Assembly: GCA_002709185.1 (NCBI GenBank)
Contig: PAQB01000023.1
Span: forward strand, 1-15,791
DNA from: Flavobacteriaceae bacterium
GTDB lineage: Bacteria > Bacteroidota > Bacteroidia > Flavobacteriales > Flavobacteriaceae
Length of the DNA: 15,791 nt
Direction: 5' to 3'
Part shown: positions 8,395 to 15,791 of the stretch, piece by piece
Position numbering within the stretch: the first letter of the stretch is position 1
Layout: each line of letters begins with the position of its first letter
Made by a program: the position numbers and the translations under genes
Notes under the pieces: model-generated
What the model was told of the DNA's origin: nothing
The model's database searches: none
What the model saw: the letters and a program-made list of their open reading frames with translations, nothing else

Positions 8395-8425
8395 CAAATA
8401 TAGGATTTACGAAGTGATTTGCCAA
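8395..8425 (-). promoter_or_regulatory. secDF promoter
   Basis: On the minus strand TTG (8425-8423) is followed after 20 bases by TATATTTG (8402-8395), an exact match to the Bacteroidota -33/-7 pattern with an accepted spacer length. The -7 box ends about 40 bases before the secDF ATG. It lies downstream of the mdh terminator, supporting independent transcription of secDF. Confidence 0.7.
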
Positions 8426-8446
8426 TATATTTTTTATTTTAATAGA

Positions 8447-8473
8447 AAAGCACCACAAATATGGTGGTGCTTT
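8447..8473 (-). terminator. mdh rho-independent terminator
   Basis: Arms AAAGCACCAC (8447-8456) and GTGGTGCTTT (8464-8473) are perfect 10-bp complements around a 7-base loop. On the minus strand the stem is followed by TTTTCTATT, an interrupted U-rich tail. It starts 32 bases after the mdh stop codon and precedes the secDF promoter. Confidence 0.8.
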
Positions 8474-8505
8474 AAAATACTGCCTGAAAAAAGGGATTGT
8501 TTTTG

Positions 8506-9432
8506 TTATAAATTCAGAAGCCCGTTGGTCCTCGTAACCCCTTCTGCACTAGTTTCAAGATGGGTTTTATCAGCCTCACTTAATTCAATTTCAACAATTT
8601 TCTCAATTCCATTGGACCCTAAAATAACAGGAACGCCAATACACAAATCTTTTAAACCATACTCACCGTCTAACAATACGGAACAAGGGAATATTTTTTT
8701 CTGATCACAAGCAATGGCTTGGACCAGTCCACTGACTGCTGCTCCAGGGGCGTACCACGCTGAGGTGCCTAAGAGTTTGGTCAGAGTCGCGCCTCCAACT
8801 TTAGTGTCATTTTTTACTTGTTCTAAACGTTTTTGAGAAATGAATTCGGAAACATTGATGCTGTTCCTAGTGGCATGTGAAATTAAAGGGACCATTCCTA
8901 CATCGCTGTGACCGCCTATAACCATTCCATCTACATCACTTATTGGGGCTTCCAATGCCTCAGCCAGTCTGTACTTAAAGCGGGCGGAATCTAAAGCACC
9001 ACCCATTCCGATAATTCTGTTTTTGGGAAGTCCAGTCACTTGATGGGCTAGATAGGTCATGGTATCCATGGGATTACTGACCACAATAAGAACCGTTTCT
9101 GGTGAATGTTTGACTAAATTTTCAGAAACTGTTTTTACAATGCCCGCATTGATCCCAATGAGTTCTTCCCTTGTCATTCCTGGCTTTCTTGGAATTCCAG
9201 ATGTAATAACACAAACATGACTGCCTGCTGTTTTGGCATAATCGTTGGTGCTGCCCGTAACTTTAGTGTCAAATCCGTTCAATGAAGCACATTGCATCAA
9301 ATCCATGGCTTTTCCCTCTGCGTATCCTTCTTTGATATCTAATAAAACCACCTCGGATGCGAAGTTTTTAATGGCTATGTATTCAGCACAACTTGCACCT
9401 ACTGCACCTGCGCCTACTACTGTTACTTTCAT
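8506..9432 (-). CDS. mdh: Malate dehydrogenase (LDH-like type)
   Basis: Mdh interconverts malate and oxaloacetate with NAD in the TCA cycle. The 308-aa protein has the Rossmann motif GAGAVG at residues 7-12 and an acidic residue at the end of the second strand (D32 in LLDIKEG), which fits NAD rather than NADP use. The mobile loop is SGIPRKPGMTREEL, with substrate-binding R82 and R88. An Arg here, rather than the Gln typical of lactate dehydrogenase, marks malate specificity. VSNPMDTMTYL follows, and the catalytic H175 is in GGHSDVGMVPL. Length is typical of this MDH class (305-320). It lies 60 bases downstream of the DUF6588-like gene on the same strand and is followed by a hairpin terminator. 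I see no exact -7 box in the 60-base gap, so read-through from upstream is likely. Confidence 0.97.
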   Translation of the reverse strand: MKVTVVGAGAVGASCAEYIAIKNFASEVVLLDIKEGYAEGKAMDLMQCASLNGFDTKVTGSTNDYAKTAGSHVCVITSGIPRKPGMTREELIGINAGIVKTVSENLVKHSPETVLIVVSNPMDTMTYLAHQVTGLPKNRIIGMGGALDSARFKYRLAEALEAPISDVDGMVIGGHSDVGMVPLISHATRNSINVSEFISQKRLEQVKNDTKVGGATLTKLLGTSAWYAPGAAVSGLVQAIACDQKKIFPCSVLLDGEYGLKDLCIGVPVILGSNGIEKIVEIELSEADKTHLETSAEGVTRTNGLLNL

Positions 9433-9492
9433 GTTTTTATTTTTTTACTTTTAAAATTTAGCTTTTTGTTTAAATCAATTAAATTATGGCGT

Positions 9493-10512
9493 TTAAAATC
9501 CAATATTAAGACCAAAGTTGGCACTGTCATATTCAGAAAAAGTATAATCCACATTAATGCCGATAAAACCAAACTTCAAAGAGGTCCCTAAAGTTGTTCG
9601 CATGTTTGATGTTTCGTTTGAAATTTTTATGGGGTCTGATACCGTATTGGAATCCGTAATTATGTATTCTCCAAGGAGTTCTGTTTTAGTTTCACCATCA
9701 ACAAGTCCTAGAGACCCATAAAAATTAATAATCTTTAAATTAGTCCCAAGCACCAACTGATACAACATTGAACTCACATCTACATTCAAGGTTTGATTAT
9801 CACCACCAATCAAAGAGGAACTTTCAAGATCGTAGGATCCTTCAAGTTGAGTGTACGCAACCACCCCAGAAAGGGCAATTGGTAATATTTTTTTCATGGG
9901 TAGCCAAAATAACAAATCTTGCTGAATTCCAAATCCATAGGCATTTACCTTAGCATCACTGTACGTTAAATTAGGTGCAATTCTGGCCTTAAGCTCAGTT
10001 CCTTTTAGAGGAGAAAAACCGAGTTGTAAAAAGGCACTTGGGATAAAACTGAATTCAGAAGTTCCAATACCACCAGGTAACAAAACATCTATAGTTGTAT
10101 CTTCAATGCCATCAACATCAAACCCAGCATCATAGCTCAGAGAAACTGTTTCACTTGTAGAGGCTCCAAAAATCGTAGGAACCATTCTACTTGAGCTGTT
10201 GCCGTCTGCAAAGCTGATATTTTGATACGCTGTGGTATCTAGGTTAAAGCTAGTGTTTTCATCTTTAACAAAACTTGTATTTCCTACAATAGAAATTTCA
10301 AATTTAAGTCTCCCAAGTGGCTTTGCGCTGTTAAACCAGCCATTGTTTATAGCATAAACCAAACCCTCAGAGGCCGGGGCGGTGTAGCCTTCAGCAAAGC
10401 GTTGTGCATCTTCAATTCCAGCAGCAAGTAAATCGCTTAAAGGATCGCTCTGAGAATTGATCTTGGTAAACATACACATAAAAAATATAAAAGTTAAATT
10501 GAGTGTTTTCAT
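9493..10512 (-). CDS. Putative outer-membrane protein, DUF6588-like
   Basis: The 339-aa protein begins with a signal peptide (MKTLNLTFIFFMCMFTKINSQ). The mature N-terminus (DPLSDLLAAGIEDAQRFAEG, then a GLVYAINNGWFNSAKPLG stretch) resembles, from memory, the Bacteroidota family DUF6588. The remainder alternates polar and hydrophobic residues in short strands with frequent Gly, Ser and Thr. It ends in aromatic and Gly residues with a C-terminal Phe (VDYTFSEYDSANFGLNIGF), the pattern of an outer-membrane beta-barrel. Function is unknown. It starts 38 bases after the gyrB stop with no promoter match in the gap and is followed 60 bases later by mdh, so the three may share a transcript. An OmpP1/FadL-like transport barrel is an alternative but no specific motif shows it. 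Confidence 0.8.
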   Translation of the reverse strand: MKTLNLTFIFFMCMFTKINSQSDPLSDLLAAGIEDAQRFAEGYTAPASEGLVYAINNGWFNSAKPLGRLKFEISIVGNTSFVKDENTSFNLDTTAYQNISFADGNSSSRMVPTIFGASTSETVSLSYDAGFDVDGIEDTTIDVLLPGGIGTSEFSFIPSAFLQLGFSPLKGTELKARIAPNLTYSDAKVNAYGFGIQQDLLFWLPMKKILPIALSGVVAYTQLEGSYDLESSSLIGGDNQTLNVDVSSMLYQLVLGTNLKIINFYGSLGLVDGETKTELLGEYIITDSNTVSDPIKISNETSNMRTTLGTSLKFGFIGINVDYTFSEYDSANFGLNIGF

Positions 10513-10550
10513 TACAAAAATTTTATTGGTTAAACTTTGATAATCAATTG

Positions 10551-12730
<2,180 letters not shown>

Positions 12731-14398
12731 TCAATCGTAAGCCTTGTCATGCACTTTAGCAACGGCACGACCGCTAGGGTCATTTAAGTTTTTGAAAGCC
12801 TCATCCCATTCCAATGCAATTTTAGTACTACAAGCCACGCTGGGTTCTTGAGGTACGCAAAGGGCCGCAGCCTCACTTGGAAAGTGCGATTCAAAAATAG
12901 AACGGTAATAAAACTCTTCTTTATTTAGTGGGGTTTGAACTGGAAATCTAAAATGGGCGTTTTTCATTTGGTCATCAGAAACTTCTTTGTCAACTAATTC
13001 CTTTAGGGTGTCAATCCAACTGTATCCAACACCGTCACTAAATTGTTCTTTCTGTCGCCAAGCTACGCTTTCAGGTAACATATCCTCAAAGGCTTTTCGC
13101 ACTACCCATTTTTCCATACGCTCTCCGTTGATCATTTTATCCTGCGGATTTATGCGCATCGCAACATCCATAAATTCCTTGTCCAAAAAGGGAACACGCC
13201 CTTCTATCCCCCAAGCGGCAAGACTTTTGTTAGCACGCAAGCAGTCATACATGTGCAGCTTGTCCAATTTTCTAACAGTTTCCTGGTGAAACTCTTTGGC
13301 ATTTGGCGCCTTATGAAAATACAAATATCCACCAAATAATTCATCGGCCCCTTCACCAGAAAGCACCATTTTAATCCCCATAGATTTGATAACCCTTGCC
13401 ATAAGATACATCGGAGTACTGGCACGAATGGTTGTAGTGTCGTAAGTCTCTAAGTTGTAAACTACATCTTTGATGGCATCCAAGCCTTCTTGAATTGTGA
13501 ATTTTATTTCATGATGAACCGTTCCAATATGATCGGCGACTTTTTGAGCTGCGGCCAAGTCAGGTGACCCCTCAAGACCTACAGAAAAGGAGTGTAATTG
13601 AGGCCACCAAGCATCGTTTTTATCCCCAGACTCGATGCGTTTTTGGGCATATTTTTTAGCGATCGCTGAAGTGACTGATGAATCTAAACCACCTGAAAGT
13701 AAAACACCATAGGGCACATCGCTCATCAATTGGCGGTGCACCGCCGCCTCCAAAGCTTCTTTTATAGCTTTTATGCGCGTTTCATTATTTTTTACAGCAT
13801 CATAATCAACCCAATCCCTCTTGTACCACTGTACAAATTCATTGGCTTTACTGTAGAAATAATGGCCAGGCGGAAAAAGTTCTATTTTAGTACAAACGGA
13901 TTCCAATGCCTTGAGCTCTGAGGCCACATAAAAAGTCCCATTTTTGTCCCATCCAATGTAAAGCGGAATGATGCCCATATGGTCTCGTGCTATAAAATAT
14001 GCATCTTTATTCACGTCATAAATAGCAAAACCAAATATGCCGTTTAAATCATCAACAAAGTCAACGCCTTTTTCTTTAAAAAGTGCTAAAATAATTTCAC
14101 AATCACTTTCTGTTTGAAATTCGTATTCAGATTTAAGTTGTTTACGGAGGGCGCGGTGGTTGTATATCTCCCCGTTGGCAGCCAAAACCAATTGACCATC
14201 TGGGCTGTATAGCGGTTGTTTACCAGAAGCTGGATCCACAATGGCCAAGCGTTCGTGCGCCATGACAGCTTTCTCATTGTCAAAAATACCGCTCCAGTCA
14301 GGACCGCGATGTCTAATGGTTTTAGACATTTCTAAGATTTGAGGCCTTAGGACCTCACTTTTCTCTTTTAAATCGAAAGCACAAACAATTCCACACAT
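12731..14398 (-). CDS. asnB: Asparagine synthase B (glutamine-hydrolysing)
   Basis: AsnB makes asparagine from aspartate, glutamine and ATP. The 555-aa protein is a complete two-domain enzyme. The N-terminal class II glutaminase opens with MCGIVC, in which Cys2 becomes the N-terminal nucleophile after Met removal. It continues with RHRGPDWSG and NGEIYNHRALR, which form the glutamine pocket. The synthetase domain has the ATP-pyrophosphatase P-loop SGGLDSS at residues 235-241 and the conserved LSGEGADELFGGY and RVPFLDKEFMDVA. Length matches E. coli AsnB (554). The ATG at 14398 is fixed because the catalytic Cys must be residue 2. It lies 174 bases downstream of queE on the same strand, behind its own predicted promoter and an AT-rich palindromic leader. 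No terminator is evident after it. Confidence 0.97.
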   Translation of the reverse strand: MCGIVCAFDLKEKSEVLRPQILEMSKTIRHRGPDWSGIFDNEKAVMAHERLAIVDPASGKQPLYSPDGQLVLAANGEIYNHRALRKQLKSEYEFQTESDCEIILALFKEKGVDFVDDLNGIFGFAIYDVNKDAYFIARDHMGIIPLYIGWDKNGTFYVASELKALESVCTKIELFPPGHYFYSKANEFVQWYKRDWVDYDAVKNNETRIKAIKEALEAAVHRQLMSDVPYGVLLSGGLDSSVTSAIAKKYAQKRIESGDKNDAWWPQLHSFSVGLEGSPDLAAAQKVADHIGTVHHEIKFTIQEGLDAIKDVVYNLETYDTTTIRASTPMYLMARVIKSMGIKMVLSGEGADELFGGYLYFHKAPNAKEFHQETVRKLDKLHMYDCLRANKSLAAWGIEGRVPFLDKEFMDVAMRINPQDKMINGERMEKWVVRKAFEDMLPESVAWRQKEQFSDGVGYSWIDTLKELVDKEVSDDQMKNAHFRFPVQTPLNKEEFYYRSIFESHFPSEAAALCVPQEPSVACSTKIALEWDEAFKNLNDPSGRAVAKVHDKAYD

Positions 14399-14428
14399 GG
14401 CTATTTAGTTAATTTTTCGACAAAAGTG

Positions 14429-14509
14429 CTTTATATATTATAATTTATAAATACAAATAAAGAATATGGTTATAAATTATAACTTAAAAAATAAATTATA
14501 ATATAAAAG
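14429..14509. repeat. AT-rich inverted repeats upstream of asnB
   Basis: Arms at 14429-14448 and 14491-14509 are complementary over 19 base pairs (15 plus 4) with one bulged base, separated by 42 bases. Inside the loop, 14469-14483 (GTTATAAATTATAAC) is a second dyad with 7-bp arms around one base. The 11-mer ATAAATTATAA occurs three times: minus strand at 14448-14438, plus strand at 14472-14482 and 14491-14501. The block is almost pure A/T, so it is unlikely to be a terminator. It may be an operator array or a structured leader for asnB. Confidence 0.65.
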
Positions 14510-14554
14510 TCAACTAAAATGAGTAAAAAAAATTAATTTTATTTAAATATGTAA

Positions 14555-14587
14555 CAAAATTAACGTAAAAAATTACGGAATGTTCAA
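14555..14587 (-). promoter_or_regulatory. Predicted asnB promoter
   Basis: On the minus strand TTG (14587-14585, inside the end of queE) is followed after 22 bases by TAATTTTG (14562-14555), an exact -33/-7 match. Transcription would start near 14549, giving asnB a leader of about 150 bases that contains all the palindromic repeats. Chance matches are common in such AT-rich DNA, so confidence is limited. Confidence 0.45.
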
Positions 14588-15205
14588 ATATTTGTGTGTT
14601 TGGAGTGAAATCTTCCACTTTGGATGCTTCATGACGTATTCTACAATAAGCGGCGTGATTTTTTTACTAACGCTCCATTCAGGCTGTAGATATAAAATAC
14701 AGTCTTTGGAAACTTTTTTAGCATGTTCCTCAGCAAATTTAAAATCACTTTTGTTGTAAACGATTACTTTAAGCTCATGCGCTTTGGAATAAATTTTAGA
14801 GACTGGGGGTTTGCGTTTTTTTGGGGACAGACAAATCCAATCCCAATCACCACTCAAATGATAAGCTCCTGAAGTTTCAATATGTGTTTTTAATTTTTTC
14901 TCTTTCAAAAGATTTGTAAGCGGCTGCATATCCCACATCAATGGCTCGCCTCCTGTTACAACAATAGTATCACTGAACTCAGTGGCTTGCACTGCTATGG
15001 TCTCAATGGCTGTAGGGGGATGTACATCGGCATCCCAGCTATCTTTGACATCACACCAATGACAGCCAACATCGCAACCACCGACTCTTATAAAATAAGC
15101 AGCGGTTCCTTTGTGGTAGCCTTCACCTTGAATAGTATAAAATGCCTCCATAAGTGGCAACATTTCACCCGCATTGACAAGTTTTTTTATTTCTGGTTTC
15201 AGCAT
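14573..15205 (-). CDS. queE: 7-carboxy-7-deazaguanine synthase QueE
   Basis: QueE is a radical SAM enzyme that converts 6-carboxy-5,6,7,8-tetrahydropterin to 7-carboxy-7-deazaguanine, the step that forms the deazapurine core of queuosine. The 210-aa protein has FYTIQGEGYHKGTAAYFIR at the N-terminus. The iron-sulfur cluster motif is CDVGCHWC (C44, C48, C51; CxxxCxxC as in this family), followed by the SAM-binding TGGEPLMW stretch. The C-terminus ends SLQTHKYLNIP, as in flavobacterial homologues. The start is the ATG at 15205. An in-frame TTG at 15214 coincides with the -7 box and is rejected. Only about six bases separate that box from the ATG, so the mRNA may be leaderless. FolE in this window makes the dihydroneopterin triphosphate from which the QueE substrate is derived through QueD. 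The stop lies 174 bases before asnB. Confidence 0.95.
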   Translation of the reverse strand: MLKPEIKKLVNAGEMLPLMEAFYTIQGEGYHKGTAAYFIRVGGCDVGCHWCDVKDSWDADVHPPTAIETIAVQATEFSDTIVVTGGEPLMWDMQPLTNLLKEKKLKTHIETSGAYHLSGDWDWICLSPKKRKPPVSKIYSKAHELKVIVYNKSDFKFAEEHAKKVSKDCILYLQPEWSVSKKITPLIVEYVMKHPKWKISLQTHKYLNIP

Positions 15206-15211
15206 AGCATA

Positions 15212-15245
15212 CAAAAATAGTTTACTGATTTTTGTTTAAGAACAA
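15212..15245 (-). promoter_or_regulatory. queE promoter, possibly leaderless
   Basis: On the minus strand TTG (15245-15243) and TATTTTTG (15219-15212) are separated by 23 bases, an exact consensus match at the upper end of normal spacing. The -7 box ends six bases before the queE ATG at 15205, so the predicted transcription start falls at or next to the start codon. Confidence 0.6.
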
Positions 15246-15248
15246 AAA
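15229..15248. repeat. Dyad between the divergent queE and lipoprotein promoters
   Basis: TTTTTGTT (15229-15236) and AACAAAAA (15241-15248) are perfect 8-bp reverse complements around TAAG. The left arm contains the plus-strand -33 TTG and the right arm contains the minus-strand -33 TTG, so the two promoters are arranged about one axis. Confidence 0.6.
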
Positions 15249-15263
15249 CTTGATTTATTTTTG
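15232..15263 (+). promoter_or_regulatory. Promoter of the right-edge putative lipoprotein gene
   Basis: TTG (15232-15234) and TATTTTTG (15256-15263) are separated by 21 bases and match the Bacteroidota consensus exactly. Transcription would begin near 15270, about 29 bases before the ATG at 15299. Confidence 0.65.
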
Positions 15264-15298
15264 CAAAACTTTCTATAAAAAAGACATAAAAACAAAAC

Positions 15299-15791
15299 AT
15301 GAAACAGACGTTTTTACTTTTAATTGCAATCTATTCAATAGCCAATAGCTGTAAGTCTGAACCTGATCGGTATGTGATTAACAAGCATAACATTGGGTAT
15401 CTCAGCGATTCTACAAGTGTTAGAGAACTTTCGTTTATCTTTTCAAATGACTCTATAAGTAAATTTATTGGAGGTGATGAGTTTATTGGTAATCCCAACA
15501 TCATCAAAATTTTTGAAAAAGAAACACAGACATTGCTTTTAGAACTAACACCTAAAGAAGCTCTCGATTCTTTATCAACCATTCAAAGTGTCCGAATCAT
15601 GGACCCCCGCTATAAGACCAATAAAGGACTAAATAAACTTGGAACTTATAAGAATATCAGTTCAAAATACAATATTTCAGGGATTCAAAATACCTTGCGA
15701 AATTTAATTGTCTCTGTGAATGAGATCAATGCCTACTTTACCATTGATAAATCGGAGCTTCCTGAGAATTTACGCTATGACATGACTCAAA
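15299..15791 (+). CDS. Putative lipoprotein of unknown function, truncated at right edge
   Basis: The ATG at 15299 opens 164 codons that run off the window without a stop. The N-terminus MKQTFLLLIAIYSIANSC looks like a lipoprotein signal: a hydrophobic core, then ANSC with the acceptor Cys at residue 18. The -3 residue is Ala rather than the preferred Leu, so the lipobox is imperfect. The next residues KSEPD are acidic-leaning, somewhat like the surface-export signal described for flavobacterial lipoproteins. The mature part contains GYLSDSTSVRELSFIFSND, KFIGGDEFIGNPNIIKIFEK, a SIQNTL-like stretch (SGIQNTLRNLIVSVNEINAY) and YFTIDKSELPENLRYDM. I recall similar uncharacterised flavobacterial proteins but no named domain. 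It has its own promoter, divergent from queE. If it is a lipoprotein, it would be processed by the Lgt encoded in this window. Confidence 0.8.
   Translation, partial: MKQTFLLLIAIYSIANSCKSEPDRYVINKHNIGYLSDSTSVRELSFIFSNDSISKFIGGDEFIGNPNIIKIFEKETQTLLLELTPKEALDSLSTIQSVRIMDPRYKTNKGLNKLGTYKNISSKYNISGIQNTLRNLIVSVNEINAYFTIDKSELPENLRYDMTQ

Noticed and set aside
14429..14509. Reading the AT-rich inverted repeat as a queE terminator
   Set aside because: The stem lacks G/C pairs apart from one at its base and there is no U run placed as in an intrinsic terminator.

Overview
The window is a low-GC chromosomal segment from a member of the Bacteroidota, most likely a marine member of the Flavobacteriaceae. 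Several things point there. SecD and SecF are fused, GyrB is short (646 aa) without the large proteobacterial insert, and there is a DUF6588-like protein and an M43/CUB secreted protease of the kind common in gliding flavobacteria. Shine-Dalgarno sequences are absent. Promoter-like elements fit the Bacteroidota pattern (-33 TTG, -7 TAnnTTTG). Assignment to genus is not possible from what is visible.

Layout. (1) 1-1735, minus strand: a two-gene secreted-protein unit, a 157-aa exported protein of unknown family followed after one base by an M43 zinc metalloprotease with a CUB domain that runs off the left edge. (2) 1960-5279, plus strand: folE (GTP cyclohydrolase I), cysS (cysteinyl-tRNA synthetase), yidD (membrane-insertion factor) and lgt (prolipoprotein diacylglyceryl transferase), closely spaced and probably largely co-transcribed. 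It ends at a perfect 38-bp palindromic terminator shared with the convergent secDF. (3) 5347-12491, minus strand, in transcription order: gyrB, a DUF6588-like envelope protein, mdh (malate dehydrogenase) with its own terminator, then secDF with its own promoter. (4) 12731-15205, minus strand: queE (7-carboxy-7-deazaguanine synthase), then asnB (asparagine synthase) behind an AT-rich palindromic leader. (5) 15299 to the right edge, plus strand: a truncated putative lipoprotein, divergent from queE.

Most of the window is housekeeping: nucleotide and cofactor synthesis, translation, DNA topology, the TCA cycle and asparagine synthesis. Envelope export is also represented, with SecDF, YidD, Lgt, exported proteins and one putative lipoprotein that would be an Lgt substrate. 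FolE and QueE both act on the GTP-derived deazapurine route, since FolE makes the dihydroneopterin triphosphate precursor used upstream of QueE. No mobile element, CRISPR array, prophage gene, tRNA or rRNA is visible.

I saw no complete new biological system. The items most worth a second look are regulatory or hypothetical. They are the near-overlapping exported-protein/protease pair, a 9-bp dyad over the folE -7 box, AT-rich inverted repeats with three copies of one 11-mer ahead of asnB, and a dyad holding both -33 elements of the divergent queE/lipoprotein promoters.
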